A program made the translations under genes and the position numbers. This document shows positions 23,641-34,736 of a stretch of DNA of 64,000 bases, in pieces (position 1 is the first letter of the stretch; every line of letters starts with the position of its first letter). The stretch lies in assembly GCA_025060175.1 (NCBI GenBank), contig JANXBE010000002.1, positions 29,213 to 93,212 on the forward strand, read 5' to 3'. The DNA is from Thermomicrobium sp. Its GTDB lineage: Bacteria > Chloroflexota > Chloroflexia > Thermomicrobiales > Thermomicrobiaceae. The notes beneath the pieces are model-generated. The model had not been told where the DNA came from. It worked only from the letters and a program-made list of their open reading frames with translations, and made no database searches.

Positions 23641-24633
23641 ATGCACGTCGTCATTCCGGTCGCTGGTCTAGGAACCAGGCTCCGTCCCCACACGTGGAGC
23701 AAGCCGAAGCCGTTGGTCACTGTCGCTGGCAAGCCGATTCTCGGCCACGTCCTCGACCGCTTGCTGCGGCTGCCGCTCGACCGTGTCGTGTTCGTCACCG
23801 GCTACCTGGGCGAGCAGATCGAGCAGTTCGTGCGACAGCACTATCGGTTCGATGCCGTCTTCGTCGAGCAGCCGGAACCGCTCGGCCAATCGCATGCCCT
23901 CTTGCAAGCCTCGGGGCTCGTCGACGGCCCGACGCTCGTCGTGTTCCCCGATCTGATCTTCGATGCCAACCTCGAAGCACTGGTGGGGTGCCCCTGGGAC
24001 GGTGTCGTCTTCGTCAAGGAAGTTGACGACCCTCGTCGATTCGGCGTCGTCATCGTCGAATCCGGGCGCATCGTTCGACTGGTCGAGAAACCAACCGACC
24101 CGGTCAGTCGCCTCGCTGTGGTCGGCGTCTACTACTTCCGCTCGTTCGCCGATCTTCTGGAAGCCATCGAAGAACAGATCGCGATGGATCGACGACGTGG
24201 GAACGAATATTATCTCGCGGAGGCGATTCAGATCCTCATCGACCGCGGGCGGACGATCGTGCCGCAACCGGTCACTGTCTGGGAGGATTGCGGGACCGTC
24301 GACGCGCTCCTGCAAACCAACCGCTTCCTCCTCGACCGGCGTGCCGAGCCGCCACCGGCCATCCCGACGAGCGTCGTCGTTCCTCCCGTCGTCATCGATC
24401 CGACCGCGACGATCGAGCATGCCGTCGTCGGTCCGTACGTCAGCATCGGTCCTCACGCTGTCGTCGCACACGCGATCGTGACCGATTCGATCATCGACGA
24501 AGGCGCACGGATCGAGAACGTCATGCTGCATCGCTCGATCGTCGGACGGCAGGCACGCGTCAGGGGCGACTTCCTCCGCGTGAACGTCGGAGACTCCTCC
24601 GAGATTTCTTTCGCCCAGCTGGAGGATGGGTGA
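23641..24633 (+). CDS. Sugar-phosphate nucleotidyltransferase
   Basis: 330 residues. N-terminal NTP-transferase domain with VIPVAGLGTRLRPHTWSKPK (residues 4-23), the signature of glucose-1-phosphate thymidylyl- and related transferases; EQPEPLGQSHAL near 79, DLIFD near 103 and EDCGTVDALLQTN near 217 follow. From about 245 a left-handed beta-helix starts (VIDPTATIEHAVVGPYVSIG). The layout fits archaeal-like dTTP/UTP:glucose-1-phosphate transferases; the nucleotide and sugar are not settled. Followed closely by prmA and rsmE, so it may share their transcript. Confidence 0.85.
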   Translation: MHVVIPVAGLGTRLRPHTWSKPKPLVTVAGKPILGHVLDRLLRLPLDRVVFVTGYLGEQIEQFVRQHYRFDAVFVEQPEPLGQSHALLQASGLVDGPTLVVFPDLIFDANLEALVGCPWDGVVFVKEVDDPRRFGVVIVESGRIVRLVEKPTDPVSRLAVVGVYYFRSFADLLEAIEEQIAMDRRRGNEYYLAEAIQILIDRGRTIVPQPVTVWEDCGTVDALLQTNRFLLDRRAEPPPAIPTSVVVPPVVIDPTATIEHAVVGPYVSIGPHAVVAHAIVTDSIIDEGARIENVMLHRSIVGRQARVRGDFLRVNVGDSSEISFAQLEDG

Positions 24634-24636
24634 ACG

Positions 24637-25554
24637 GTGGCTCGCTGGCTCGAAGTCGCGGTCGATGCTGACCTGGAATCTGCCGATGCGGTCGCGGAAA
24701 TCTTCGCACAGTACGGATACCAGCAGGGTGTCGCGATTCTCCAACCCGTCCTCCAAGATCCTGCTGGGGAGCAGGTCACGATCGATCCCAACGCACTCGT
24801 CCGGGTCATGACGTATCTGCCACTGGACGAACAGGTCGATGCCACAGTCGAGGCGTTACGGATCGCATTGTGGCATCTCGGCCAGTTGGGAACCGTCGGT
24901 GCGCTCCGACTCCGAACGCTGTCCGAGGACGACTGGGCAGAGGCGTGGAAGCAACACTTCCCGGTTACCCGCATCGGCCAGCGGATCGTCATCCGTCCCT
25001 CCTGGCTGCCGTACACGCCGCATCCGGACGACGTGGTCATCGAGCTCGATCCCGGTATGGCGTTCGGCACCGGCCTGCATCCGACGACCCAACACTGCCT
25101 CCGCTGGATCGAGCAGCTCGTTCGACCGGGGCAGAGCGTACTCGATGCCGGTGCCGGCTCCGGCATTCTCAGCATCGCTGCTCTCAAACTCGGGGCAACC
25201 GCGGTCACCGCGCTGGAACTCGACCCGGTCGCGAGCGAGGTCCTCCATGCCAATCTCGGGCGGAACGGGGTTCTGGACCGGGCGACTGTCCGGGTCGCTG
25301 ACGTGACCAGGGATCTCGCCGAGCGCGAGCGCTACGACCTCGTTCTGGCGAACATCGTCGCCCGCGTCTTGATCGAAGCCGCCCCACGCCTGGTCCGCGC
25401 CGCTCGCTCGGGAGCCTTGATCGCCTTGAGCGGTATCATCGCGACAGCGGAAGCCGACGTGCGCGACCGGTACCGACGTCTCGGCGTCGAACTCGTGGAA
25501 CGCCAGCAGGATGGCGACTGGGTCAGCCTCCTCTACCGCCGGACGTCCGCATGA
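24637..25554 (+). CDS. prmA: Ribosomal protein L11 methyltransferase
   Basis: Trimethylates ribosomal protein L11 with SAM. 305 residues from GTG 24637, GGAGG 11 bases upstream. The N-terminal substrate-recognition domain has DWAEAWKQHFPVTRIG near 105. The methyltransferase core has FGTGLHPTTQHCL near 146, the SAM motif LDAGAGSGILSIAALKLGA near 169, and the catalytic-loop NIVARVLIE near 243. Length and all motifs fit PrmA. Its stop overlaps the rsmE start. Confidence 0.94.
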   Translation: MARWLEVAVDADLESADAVAEIFAQYGYQQGVAILQPVLQDPAGEQVTIDPNALVRVMTYLPLDEQVDATVEALRIALWHLGQLGTVGALRLRTLSEDDWAEAWKQHFPVTRIGQRIVIRPSWLPYTPHPDDVVIELDPGMAFGTGLHPTTQHCLRWIEQLVRPGQSVLDAGAGSGILSIAALKLGATAVTALELDPVASEVLHANLGRNGVLDRATVRVADVTRDLAERERYDLVLANIVARVLIEAAPRLVRAARSGALIALSGIIATAEADVRDRYRRLGVELVERQQDGDWVSLLYRRTSA

Positions 25555-26348
25555 GTAGACTCGGCCACCGTTTCTTCGTCCCGTTCGCGCTCGAGCTCGG
25601 GAGCGAGGTCGAACTACCGGAGTCGATCGCACGCCAAGCCACACGCGTCCTCCGCCTGCGTCCCGGTGATTCGATCGTGTTGTTCGACGGCCGTGACCTG
25701 GACTTTCTCGCCGAACTGCAACACGTCACGCACAACGCAGTGCGCGTCAGCATCCGGGACGCACAACCATCGCGTCCACTGCCTCCGCCACCAATCACGC
25801 TCCTCCAAGCTCTGCTGCGACACGACCACTTCGAGCTCGTGGTCGAGAAGGCCACTGAACTCGGGGTCGTCCGGATCGTTCCGCTCCGGACCCAGCGATC
25901 CGTCGTGCACCTCGACACCCGGAGCACCGAGCACCGACTGCAACGCTGGTACCGGATCGCCGTCGAAGCGAGCGAGCAATGCGGTCGAGGCGTTCTCCCG
26001 ATCATCGACCCACCATGCGATCTCGTATCGGCGCTCGAGCGCCTCCGGTCGCAGCGCCTCCTCGCCTTGTGGGAAGCGCGCACCGCTCCGCCGATCGCCC
26101 AGGACCACTTCAGCGCGGTCGAACCGCTCGCCCTCGCGATCGGCCCCGAGGGAGGGTGGACGAGCGACGAGATCGAACTCCTCAGTCGCTCCGGGGCGGA
26201 TCTTCGCTCGCTCGGTCCCTTGATTCTCCGCTCCGAGACCGCTGCCATCGCCGGGATTGCTGCCGTACGCGCGCGTACCGTCGTCGATCCTCCAGCACCC
26301 ATCACCTGCGCCGCACCTGACGCACCTCGAGCGTCCGCAGGCGGTTGA
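25551..26348 (+). CDS. rsmE: 16S rRNA (uracil1498-N3)-methyltransferase
   Basis: SPOUT-class methyltransferase, 265 residues. The PUA-like N-terminus ends near residue 75 (VLRLRPGDSIVLFDG); LLRHDHFELVVEKATELGV near 87; the SAM-binding knot is IGPEGGWTSDEIELL near 197 and LGPLILRSETAAIAG near 222. ATG 25551 overlaps the prmA stop (ATGA), a common pairing. Its last 47 bases overlap the 3' end of the convergent ATPase gene. Confidence 0.94.
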   Translation: MSRLGHRFFVPFALELGSEVELPESIARQATRVLRLRPGDSIVLFDGRDLDFLAELQHVTHNAVRVSIRDAQPSRPLPPPPITLLQALLRHDHFELVVEKATELGVVRIVPLRTQRSVVHLDTRSTEHRLQRWYRIAVEASEQCGRGVLPIIDPPCDLVSALERLRSQRLLALWEARTAPPIAQDHFSAVEPLALAIGPEGGWTSDEIELLSRSGADLRSLGPLILRSETAAIAGIAAVRARTVVDPPAPITCAAPDAPRASAGG

Positions 26349-28020
26349 GGGCAGCGGCCAGCTCGTATCGACGCGGACGAGCGAAGTCACCAGGATGCCC
26401 CCGGAACGGGGACAGAAGGTCGAGTCCTTCGCGTTCGATCGCTTCTTCGAGCGCGTCTAGGACTTCCGCCAGTGTCCGTTGCCCATCGAAGAAGCCATGC
26501 TCGAGAGCATACGCGAGCGCCGACCCGATGGCCCGGGTTTGGCTCGGGTCGACGATCTGCTCCACCTGGCGAAGATCGATCGACTCGGCACCGAACGCGA
26601 CTTCCTCGGTCCCGTATGCGCGGACACGGGTGCGCTCGCGCCGCCGTGGATCGATACTCTCCGGCAGCGGGATCCGCGGCACCACGCCCGGCCACGGATC
26701 TGACGCCTCGAAGCGACCGATCCCGTGGCGGCTGGCCAGTTCGCGAGCCCGCGCGGTGACATCGATCGGCCGATAGGAACGCATCCAGATGACGGTGTCC
26801 GCGACGTGCAGGTACTCTCCTGCCCCGCCCATCACGAGCACCGTCGAGACCCCGGCCTCCCGCGAGAGCTGCCGGACGCGGTCGATGAACGGGACGATCG
26901 GCTCGGCCTCCGCCGGAATCAGTTCCCGCATCAGGTGATCCCGAATCATGAAGTTGGTCGCGCACGTATCCTCGTCCATGAGCAGGACACGTGCACCCAC
27001 CTCGATCGCCTCGAGGATGTTGGCGGCCTGGGACGTCGAGCCACTCGCGTCATCGCTCGTGAAGCAGGTCGTGGAGCGTCCGAGCGGCAGAGTACGAATG
27101 AAAGCGGACAGGTCGACACCGACGACGCGACGTCCGTCCTCTGCACGGATCACCACCGCATCGCTCCGCGTCACGACCCGTTCCCGACCGTCACCGGGAA
27201 TGTGGTTGTAGACACCGCGTGCCAGCGCCTCGAGCAGCGTCGACTTCCCATGGAAACCGCCACCGACGATCAGCGTCACGCCCTCGGGAATCCCCATGCC
27301 ACGCACCCGTCCACTGTGGGGCGTCTGCAACTCCTGCTCCAGGCTCGGCGGAGCCTCGAACGGAATCGCGCCGACCGAGAGTGGTTCCTGGCTGATGCCG
27401 CTGCGTCGAGGCAGCACAGCGCCCCGACCGACGAACGCGACGAGCCCGTGCTGGGGGAGCTGTTCACGCAGCGCCTCTGCGTCTTCGACGACCGCGATGA
27501 ACCGCTCGGCTTCGGCGAGCCCGTTCGGGTCCAGCCACAGCGTCCGGCGTGCGATTTCCGGGAGCAAGTCGGCCAAGAGTTCCTCCGCGACATCGGCGAG
27601 GATCGTCCGCCCAGCAGCCGGAAGCCCCACAGAAAGGCGCAACTCGACTCGATCCGGGGTCACACGGCAGGCGGTGCGTTCGAGGACTTCTTGACCGCCA
27701 GCGTCGATCGAGAGGAGACCGGAGCGCCCCGTTCCCCCGCGAGGTCGTTTCGACCGTTCGATCATCTGCCGCGCTCGACGCGCCAGGAAGTCCTCGAGGG
27801 CCACGCGGCGGGTCCGACTCGTCACGGCGGGCAACGTCAGCCGCTGCCGCTCGACGATCACCCGAACCCGAGACGGGGGCGCGTAGGGGTCACCCTGCAC
27901 ATGATCGACCGCCAACATGATTTCTCCGGCTCGGTAGAGGCCACGGATTTCCTCGTAGGCCTTGTAACCACGCCGGTCGATTCGTCGAAGGGTCGAGCGC
28001 AGCACGCTCACGTCCCGCAC
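26302..28020 (-). CDS. Predicted ATPase of the ABC class (COG3044 type)
   Basis: 572 residues from GTG 28020, with GGAGGG 7 bases upstream; the start fits homologues that begin around LRRIDRRGYKAYEEIRG. P-loop GGGFHGKST near residue 260, a signature-like segment around TSDDASGSTSQAANILEAIE near 330, Walker B VLLMDEDTCATNFM near 352, and VLVMGGAGEYLHVAD near 405. The family is a stand-alone soluble ATPase of unknown role; it is not a transporter subunit. C-terminal region about 100 residues, partly charged. Convergent 47-bp overlap with rsmE. Confidence 0.87.
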   Translation of the reverse strand: MRDVSVLRSTLRRIDRRGYKAYEEIRGLYRAGEIMLAVDHVQGDPYAPPSRVRVIVERQRLTLPAVTSRTRRVALEDFLARRARQMIERSKRPRGGTGRSGLLSIDAGGQEVLERTACRVTPDRVELRLSVGLPAAGRTILADVAEELLADLLPEIARRTLWLDPNGLAEAERFIAVVEDAEALREQLPQHGLVAFVGRGAVLPRRSGISQEPLSVGAIPFEAPPSLEQELQTPHSGRVRGMGIPEGVTLIVGGGFHGKSTLLEALARGVYNHIPGDGRERVVTRSDAVVIRAEDGRRVVGVDLSAFIRTLPLGRSTTCFTSDDASGSTSQAANILEAIEVGARVLLMDEDTCATNFMIRDHLMRELIPAEAEPIVPFIDRVRQLSREAGVSTVLVMGGAGEYLHVADTVIWMRSYRPIDVTARARELASRHGIGRFEASDPWPGVVPRIPLPESIDPRRRERTRVRAYGTEEVAFGAESIDLRQVEQIVDPSQTRAIGSALAYALEHGFFDGQRTLAEVLDALEEAIEREGLDLLSPFRGHPGDFARPRRYELAAALNRLRTLEVRQVRRR

Positions 28021-28048
28021 GCCAGTCCCTCCCCCATGGCATGTCGAG

Positions 28049-28054
28049 AGTATA
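28049..28054 (-). promoter_or_regulatory. -10 element before the ABC-class ATPase gene
   Basis: TATACT on the minus strand (28054-28049), 29 bases from the GTG start. CTGACC at 28079-28074 would be the -35 element at a long 19-base spacing. Confidence 0.4.
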
Positions 28055-28079
28055 GTGAGCCCCCGGTTCGACTGGTCAG

Positions 28080-28690
28080 TGACTCTTCGCGGCAGCAACG
28101 CGTTCACGGGCTGCGACTGGCGCTGCGACCGCGTCGGACACCACTCCGGACGAAGCGGGCGATTCCCGATCCGACGCTGCAGACCATGCCTCGCGCCTCA
28201 CCGCCTCGGCTACTCCATCGATCCCGAGATGTTGGATACGCGACACGACCGACCTGCCCGGCAGCATCGAGAACGCGCCCGCTTAGGATCGGTGAGGCAC
28301 TCGGATGGCCGCGAGATGACCAGGGCGGTACGGATCGGAGGTGCGGACCAGGGTTAGGCTCCGACCACGCGTCGGGAGCCCGGTTCTCCGTGGAGCGTGG
28401 CGAGGTCCACTCTCCTCTGGCCGAAGGAGGCCCGGGAGCTCCGCGTGGACGGTCCCCTCCGACGAACCCGGTGCTCTCGCCCGGCGTCCACGTCCAACGG
28501 AGCCTTCGGCGAAACGCCGCCGCGACGCCGCGACGGCCTCGGCACGCGGTTTCAGGCTCGGCCGCGATGCGCGATCCGCAAGCGCGCGCAGTCGCGTGCC
28601 CTGATCACCGGCTCCTCACGCCCTCTCGCCAGGCACGAACGAGTGTCGGCGACCTCAAATGCTCGTCGCTGTGCCGCGCGTGCGACCGTC
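28080..28690. other. Stretch without a recognised gene
   Basis: About 610 bases between the ATPase promoter and the 3' end of the small membrane protein gene. Open frames here are GC-driven and lack family motifs or good starts; no RNA gene seen. Confidence 0.45.
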
Positions 28691-29137
28691 TCAGGCTCCG
28701 CCGGGATGCAGGCGCGAGCCGAGGAAGAATGCGAGTTGCCCGAGCGCCAACGCGATCAGTGCGAGGCCGAGCAATCCAGCCATGACCCGGCGCGGAAGAC
28801 CGGCCCGCAGTCCCAGGAAGAGCGAGGCGACGAGGGGGGCTCCCATCAGGCCGGCGTATTGGGCGAACTCCACGAGCCAGTTGCGGAGACCCGGTGCGCT
28901 GAGTCCCAGACCCCGCTCACCAGCCGGTAGCACCAGCAGCGACAACATCAGTCCGCCGACCGGGATCAGCGTCGCGATGATCTTGTCGACCAGCCGCCAG
29001 CGTGGCGTCGCCCACGTGACCAGCACACCGACCGGCCATAGCACTGCGATCGAGCCCACGGCCACGACCGTCAGAATGTCCTGGTCGGTCCACTCGCGCT
29101 GGCGTTGGGACGCTTGGGCTCGGAGTTGGTGACCCAT
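28691..29137 (-). CDS. Four-helix membrane protein downstream of rho
   Basis: 148 residues from ATG 29137. Polar N-terminus (LRAQASQRQREWTDQD), then hydrophobic segments at about 22-42 (ILTVVAVGSIAVLWPVGVLV), 52-70 (KIIATLIPVGGLMLSLLVL), 90-108 and 118-140 (VMAGLLGLALIALALGQLAF). No family recognised. It starts 24 bases after the rho stop on the same strand and so is probably in the rho transcript. Confidence 0.7.
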   Translation of the reverse strand: MGHQLRAQASQRQREWTDQDILTVVAVGSIAVLWPVGVLVTWATPRWRLVDKIIATLIPVGGLMLSLLVLPAGERGLGLSAPGLRNWLVEFAQYAGLMGAPLVASLFLGLRAGLPRRVMAGLLGLALIALALGQLAFFLGSRLHPGGA

Positions 29138-29161
29138 CGGAACTCGCCCCCCCGACCCTGC

Positions 29162-30499
29162 TTACAGGTCCTTGTGCAAGGTCGCCAGGAACTCGGCATT
29201 GTTCTGCGTGCGCGCCAACCGACCGAGTACCAGTTCGGTGCCGTCCGTGCCGCCGAGCATGGAGACCATTCGGCGCATAGTCCAGACCTGGCGCAAGGTC
29301 TGCTCGTCCAGCAAGAGTTCCTCGCGTCGCGTGCCCGAGCGCTGGATATCGATCGCTGGGAAGATGCGTCGTTCCGCGAGCTTGCGGTCCAGGTGGAGTT
29401 CCATGTTGCCGGTTCCCTTGAATTCTTCGTAGATCACATCGTCCATTCGGGAACCGGTATCCACGAGACAGGTCGCGATGATGGTGAGACTCCCACCACC
29501 CTCGATGTTGCGCGCGGCGCCGAAGAAGCGCTTCGGCGGATAGAGCGCGACCGGGTCGATACCGCCGGACAACGTCCGTCCGCTCGGTGGGACGCTCAAG
29601 TTGTACGCGCGGGCCAAGCGCGTGATGGAGTCGAGGAGGATCACGACGTCCATCCCGCACTCGACCAAGCGCTTGGCGCGCTCGAGCGTCATTTCGGCCA
29701 CGCGGATATGATCCTCGACGGGCTCGTCGAACGTCGAGGAGATGACCTCGCCGTCCACCGAACGCCGCATGTCGGTCACTTCCTCCGGCCGCTCGCCGAT
29801 CAGCAGCACGATGAGATGGATGTCCTTGTAGTTGGTGGTGATCCCGTTGGCGATGTGCTTGAGCAAGACCGTCTTCCCGGCCTTGGGCGGTGAGACGATC
29901 AGGCCGCGCTGCCCCCGTCCGATCGGTGCGACCAGGTTCACCAGTCTCGTCGACAGGATGTGCGGTTCGGTCTCGAGGTTGATCAGCTCCATCGGGAAGA
30001 TCGGGGTCAGGGTGTCGAAGCTGGGTCGTCGTCGGGCGAATTCCGGATCCATGCCGTTGACGGCGTCGACGCGGAGCAAGCTGTAGTACTTCTCATTCTC
30101 CTTCGGCGGCCGCACCTGTCCGGCGACCCAGTCACCTTGCCGAAGCCCGAAGCGTCGGATCTGCGACTGCGAGACGTAGACGTCGTTCGGCCCGGGCAGG
30201 TAGCGCTCACCACGCAGAAAACCGAAGCCATCCTCGGTGATTTCCAGGACACCCTCGCCGAAGATCGCCCCGTCGCGCTCCGTCTGGGCGCGCAGGATCC
30301 GGTTCACGAGCTCCATCTTCCGGAGGCGACCTGCGTTGGGCACGCCGAACTCGCGAGCGAGCGCCTGCAGCTCTTCGAGACTCTTCTCTTGGAGCTCAGC
30401 AGCCGTGAGTGCCGGAACTTCCTTGACCTCTTCCACCACTGTCGTCGGGGTCACGGGATCCATCGTAACCGTCCTCCTCGAGTTGGATCGTTTTGCCAC
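29162..30499 (-). CDS. rho: Transcription termination factor Rho
   Basis: Hexameric RNA-dependent ATPase that ends transcription. 445 residues from GTG 30499 (GGAGGAG upstream); ATG 30463 with GAGGAGG is equally possible. Rho_N helical domain ([20 protein letters not shown]) near 33-52; cold-shock RNA-binding domain with [20 protein letters not shown] near 92. P-loop SPPKAGKT near 203, [10 protein letters not shown] near 237, the R- and Q-loop region [20 protein letters not shown] near 294-313. No insertion in the N-terminal region. Its presence supports Rho-dependent termination in a genome where many gene-end hairpins have no U-tract. Confidence 0.96.
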   Translation of the reverse strand: MAKRSNSRRTVTMDPVTPTTVVEEVKEVPALTAAELQEKSLEELQALAREFGVPNAGRLRKMELVNRILRAQTERDGAIFGEGVLEITEDGFGFLRGERYLPGPNDVYVSQSQIRRFGLRQGDWVAGQVRPPKENEKYYSLLRVDAVNGMDPEFARRRPSFDTLTPIFPMELINLETEPHILSTRLVNLVAPIGRGQRGLIVSPPKAGKTVLLKHIANGITTNYKDIHLIVLLIGERPEEVTDMRRSVDGEVISSTFDEPVEDHIRVAEMTLERAKRLVECGMDVVILLDSITRLARAYNLSVPPSGRTLSGGIDPVALYPPKRFFGAARNIEGGGSLTIIATCLVDTGSRMDDVIYEEFKGTGNMELHLDRKLAERRIFPAIDIQRSGTRREELLLDEQTLRQVWTMRRMVSMLGGTDGTELVLGRLARTQNNAEFLATLHKDL

Positions 30500-30795
30500 G
30501 CGCTTCTTCTCCTCCGTTAGGTGCAGGACCGACTACGAGCCACGCCCCGGTAGCCGACAGACGCGTGCGCGCACCGCGGAGCGGCGAACGAAGCCGGTGC
30601 CTGACGACAGACTCATGCCGAACTGTGCCGGTCGCTGTACGGACAACGAGAACCTCTTAGCCAGTCAGTGATTGGTGTGAGAAGTCTTTGGTCTCCACTG
30701 CGGATGACCGAGCCATCGATGACCGGGGTACCGTGCAGAGGCACTGGACGCGGGTTACCCGCGACACCTACTGTACCACGCCGTACACCCCCTCG

Positions 30796-31776
30796 TCAAA
30801 CGGTTTCGGCCTGATACTCCTGCACTTTCGCGAGCCGATGCTCCGCCTCGATGCGTCGGATCGTTCCGGTGCGGGAGCGCATCACGATCGAGTGCGTTCG
30901 CGCGCCGTGCCGCGTGAAGCGCACACCCTCCACCAAGTCCCCCGTCGTGATGCCGGTCATCGCGAAGAAGACGTTGTCGGAACGCACCAGGTCGTCGGCA
31001 GTGAAGACGCGCTCGAGGTCCAGTCCCTGTGCGAGCGCGCGTCCTCGTTCCTCCTCGTCTCGCGGGAAAAGGGTGCACTGGATCGCGCCGCCGACGCACT
31101 TCAGTGCAGCTGCCGCGACCACGGCCTCCGGCGAGCCGCCGATCCCCATCAGCACATCGACGCCGGACTCGGGAAATGCCGTCATGACCGCTCCTGCAAC
31201 GTCCCCATCCGTGATGAGACGGATCCGCGCCCCGGTCCGCCGTATCTCCTCGATCAGTTGCTGATGCCGTGGCCGATCCAGCACCACCACCGTCAGCAGC
31301 CGGACGCTCATTCGCTTGGCTTCCGCGATCCGGTGCAGGTTCTCTGTCGGCGACAACCGGATGTCGATCGCATCGGCAGCTTCCGGCCCGACCGCGATCT
31401 TGTTCATATAGACGATTCCCGGCGGATAGTACATCGAACCCCGTTCGGCGAGTGCCACGACCGAGACCGCACCCGGCATCCCGTTGGCGCACAGCCGCGT
31501 CCCATCGATCGGATCGACGGCCAGATCCCCCTCCGGCGGATCACCGGTGCCGACCTCCTCGCCGATGTACAACATCGGCGCCTGGTCCTTCTCTCCTTCT
31601 CCGATGACGACCACTCCCTTCATCTGGACCGTCGAGAGCATCCGGCGCATCGCCCGCACCGCCGCGGCATCGGCGGCATTCTTGTCACCGCGTCCCACCC
31701 ATTGCGCGGCTGCCAACGCCGCCGCTTCCGTGGTACGGACGAGCTCCATAGCCAGGTTCCGATCCAAACGGTCCAT
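30796..31776 (-). CDS. glpX: Fructose-1,6-bisphosphatase class II
   Basis: Removes the 1-phosphate of fructose 1,6-bisphosphate in gluconeogenesis. 326 residues from ATG 31776. Lithium-sensitive phosphatase fold: [18 protein letters not shown] near residue 59, metal-binding [12 protein letters not shown] near 88, TDGDVAGAV near 192, [14 protein letters not shown] near 219, and [13 protein letters not shown] near 275. The start lies 4 bases after the dinG stop, so the two genes form an operon. Some GlpX enzymes also act on sedoheptulose bisphosphate; this is not decided here. Confidence 0.95.
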   Translation of the reverse strand: MDRLDRNLAMELVRTTEAAALAAAQWVGRGDKNAADAAAVRAMRRMLSTVQMKGVVVIGEGEKDQAPMLYIGEEVGTGDPPEGDLAVDPIDGTRLCANGMPGAVSVVALAERGSMYYPPGIVYMNKIAVGPEAADAIDIRLSPTENLHRIAEAKRMSVRLLTVVVLDRPRHQQLIEEIRRTGARIRLITDGDVAGAVMTAFPESGVDVLMGIGGSPEAVVAAAALKCVGGAIQCTLFPRDEEERGRALAQGLDLERVFTADDLVRSDNVFFAMTGITTGDLVEGVRFTRHGARTHSIVMRSRTGTIRRIEAEHRLAKVQEYQAETV

Positions 31777-31780
31777 GGAA

Positions 31781-34708
31781 TCACCCACCTTCCCCACGCG
31801 CGACGCTACCAGCCAACCGTCCTTGCTGACGAACCAGCCATTCCTGCGCGAGTCGTGGAATCTGCACCGTCGTCGTCTGACGAACTGTGCAGGGAGGCAG
31901 CGAGGTGACGAAGGCATGACCGTACCGACGCTTCACCACGCGTCGATCCAAAACGACGCACACACCATAGTCACGGGTACTGCGGATCAAGCGACCGAAC
32001 CCTTGCTTGAAGCGGAGGACTGCCTGCGGCACTGCGTACTCGTGGAACGGGTCGTGGTACGCCTCGCAGCGAGCAGCGAACACCGGGTCGCTCGGCACGG
32101 CAAAGGGAAGCTTGGCGATCACAAGGACACTGAGCGCCTCCCCTGGCACATCGATCCCCTCCCAGACCGCATTCGTGCCGAGCACGGCTGTCTCGGGGCG
32201 CGCCTTCAGACGCTCGATCAGCTGGCGCGGACTGCCGTCGATCCGCTGTCCCAGAACGAGGATGCCTTCCTGCTCCAAGGGCCGCTTGATCGCCCGGTAC
32301 GCGGCCTGCAAGGCGCTGTGCGACGTGAACAGCACCAACGCCCGACCGCGCGTCGCCCGGAGAAGCGCGAGTAAGGTCTCGTTCAACTGCCGTTGGTACC
32401 CGGGTTCGCCCGGTTCCGCGATATCCTCCGCCAGGCAGAGCAGCGTCGAACTCGCGTAATCGAACGGCGAGTCGACCACCAGTTCGTCAGCATCCGGGAG
32501 CCCGAGTTGCTGCCGGATGAACGCGAACGATCGTTCCACCGTCAAGGTCGCTGACGTGAGAACGCAAGTGTCCAGCCGCGAGAAAAGCAACTCGTTGAGG
32601 AGCGAGGCGACCTCTAACGGTGCCATATGCAGACTGACCTGCGCTGGCTGTGCACGCCAGGTCAACCAGTAGACCCGCTCGGGCCGCGGAGCGAACAGCA
32701 CTTCCTGCACGCGATCGTGCAGTTCCCGCGCTCGACGCTCCAGGACATCCAGCTCGGTCGCCAACTCGCTCACCTCGTCGCGGCTGTGCTCAGGGAGCTG
32801 GTCGACGTGCGCACTGGCCCATTGGAGAGCCGAGAGCACGGTGCGGAGATGCGTCGCCAGTGCCTGCCCAACTTCTTCGACCGCCGCCCAGATCGACTCA
32901 GCCCGCAGGCCAGCCGTGATCCGCAGCTGACGGTCATAGGCCCCGTTTTCGCCTGGATGACGCTGCGCGAGCTCGGCGAGGAGGAGAAACAGGTTCTCGG
33001 CGTGCTGCTGCAACGCCTCGATGCGCGGCCACCACTCGCTCAACTTGTCGGCCAGCTCGCGTGCGACGGTCCGCGCGGTCGCGTCCGGCAATCCGGCCAG
33101 CGCCGACCAGAGTTCGCCGAATACGCCAGCGAACCGACCGAGGTGATCCATGCTCAGCACCCGCCGGAGTAACTCGCGCACGTCGTCCTGCCCGACCTGA
33201 AAGCCGAACTGCTGCGTCGCCTCGTCGATCAGGTGGTGCGCCTCGTCGACGATCAGATGTCGGTACGACGGTAGGACCCGATTCTCGGCCAAGAGGTCGG
33301 ACAGGAGGAGCGCGTGATTGACGATCACGACGTGCGCTCCCTCAGCCGTCGCGCGAGCTCGATAGAGGAAGCACTGGTTCCGCCGATGGAAGAGGCAGCG
33401 AGTGGGCACGCAGGCCCCTTCCGACTCCGCCACCTGCGCCCAGGCGGCCTGCTCCTCCGCGGTCAGATAGAGCTCGGCCCGGTCTCCCGTCTCCGTCTGC
33501 GGTAACCACGCCGTGATCTTCGCTGCGAGCAGTGCCTCAGCAGGGTGATGGAACGGCTCGCGCTGACGGAGGAACCAGCGACGCAAGCACAGGTAGTTGG
33601 AACGCCCCTTCAAGACCGTCGCCCGAAATCCTGCTGCGTTGGCCAAGCGCGGTTCCTCTTCCGCCATCGCTTCCAGCGCGCGGCGCAAGAACGGCAGGTC
33701 TTTGGCGAACAGCTGGTCCTGCAGCGCGAGCGTCCCGGTCGAGACGACGACCGTCTCGCCGCGTTCGACGGCGTGGAGAACCGCCGGCAACAGGTACGCG
33801 AGCGACTTGCCCGTGCCGGTCCCGGCCTCGACCAGCAGCTGCCCCCCCTCGTTGAAGGTGCGCACGACCGCTTGGGCCATGCGCGCCTGTCCAGCCCGAT
33901 TCTCGTAGCCTGGGAGCGCACGCGCCAACGCCCCTGCCGGACCGTACAGACGAGCGATCCATTCCGGATCGAAGCGTGGAGTCTTGCCCGTCGCTTCCAG
34001 CCGTGGTGGTCGTTCGCGCGGCAAGAGAAAGAGCATCTCCGCTGCGTTTTGTACACCCGGCACGGCACTCCGCAGCCGTTCCGTGAGGACCCCTCCGAGC
34101 TGGCCGATACCCCGCTCTGTCAGTTCCCGATACATCGCCTCGAAGACGTCCGCCTCCGGCCAACCAGCCTGCTGGGTGTACTCCGCGAGCCGGCGCAGCG
34201 TCTCCGGGTCGTACTCGCGCAACATGTCGCACAAGCCGAGGAACACCGCCATCGTCGTTTCGACATCGGCCATGGCCCGGTGCTGCTGCTGGACCGAAAT
34301 GCCCAGACGCGCCGCGATCCCTGCCAGCGAATATGCCGGCAGATCAGGCAACAGGATCGTCGCCAGACGGAAGGTGTCGTAGACCCGGTTGCGCAACGCC
34401 AAGTCATGCGCCGCGAGCATCTGGAGGTCGTACTCCGGCGATTGGCCGACGATCGGATAGTTCTGCACGAACTGCCGGAGACGGGGGGCGACCTCTTTGA
34501 ACAGCGGTGCCTGCCGGAGATCACGCATCGTGAGCCCGGTCAAGCTGGAGACCGCCAGGGGTATGGGGCGTCGCGGTTGCACGAGGGTCTCGAATCGTTC
34601 CAGAACGCGCTCGTCCCGGAACTTGACTGCCGCGACTTCGATGATCTCGTCCCGCTCCGGATCCATCCCCGTCGCCTCGAGATCGAGCGCGACGTAGATC
34701 CGCGCCAT
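31781..34708 (-). CDS. dinG: DnaQ-like exonuclease fused to DinG-family helicase
   Basis: 975 residues from ATG 34708, GAGAGG upstream. Residues 1-165: DEDDh exonuclease with [13 protein letters not shown], a central aspartate segment and [14 protein letters not shown]. Residues 260-960: superfamily-2 XPD-like helicase with P-loop [15 protein letters not shown] near 303, cysteines for an iron-sulfur cluster ([25 protein letters not shown]), DEAH-type VDEAHH near 492, LTSATL near 730 and the C-terminal [14 protein letters not shown] near 918. This exonuclease-helicase fusion is usual in Firmicutes and Chloroflexota. Role: DNA repair and R-loop or D-loop unwinding. First gene of the dinG-glpX operon. 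Confidence 0.93.
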   Translation of the reverse strand: MARIYVALDLEATGMDPERDEIIEVAAVKFRDERVLERFETLVQPRRPIPLAVSSLTGLTMRDLRQAPLFKEVAPRLRQFVQNYPIVGQSPEYDLQMLAAHDLALRNRVYDTFRLATILLPDLPAYSLAGIAARLGISVQQQHRAMADVETTMAVFLGLCDMLREYDPETLRRLAEYTQQAGWPEADVFEAMYRELTERGIGQLGGVLTERLRSAVPGVQNAAEMLFLLPRERPPRLEATGKTPRFDPEWIARLYGPAGALARALPGYENRAGQARMAQAVVRTFNEGGQLLVEAGTGTGKSLAYLLPAVLHAVERGETVVVSTGTLALQDQLFAKDLPFLRRALEAMAEEEPRLANAAGFRATVLKGRSNYLCLRRWFLRQREPFHHPAEALLAAKITAWLPQTETGDRAELYLTAEEQAAWAQVAESEGACVPTRCLFHRRNQCFLYRARATAEGAHVVIVNHALLLSDLLAENRVLPSYRHLIVDEAHHLIDEATQQFGFQVGQDDVRELLRRVLSMDHLGRFAGVFGELWSALAGLPDATARTVARELADKLSEWWPRIEALQQHAENLFLLLAELAQRHPGENGAYDRQLRITAGLRAESIWAAVEEVGQALATHLRTVLSALQWASAHVDQLPEHSRDEVSELATELDVLERRARELHDRVQEVLFAPRPERVYWLTWRAQPAQVSLHMAPLEVASLLNELLFSRLDTCVLTSATLTVERSFAFIRQQLGLPDADELVVDSPFDYASSTLLCLAEDIAEPGEPGYQRQLNETLLALLRATRGRALVLFTSHSALQAAYRAIKRPLEQEGILVLGQRIDGSPRQLIERLKARPETAVLGTNAVWEGIDVPGEALSVLVIAKLPFAVPSDPVFAARCEAYHDPFHEYAVPQAVLRFKQGFGRLIRSTRDYGVCVVLDRRVVKRRYGHAFVTSLPPCTVRQTTTVQIPRLAQEWLVRQQGRLAGSVARGEGG

Positions 34709-34736
34709 GCTTCGTGACACCTCTCGCTCGATTCCA

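Noticed and set aside
26725..28785. Long plus-strand open frame opposite the ABC-class ATPase
   Set aside because: Shadow frame with low-complexity, Arg/His/Pro-rich translation and no start signal.
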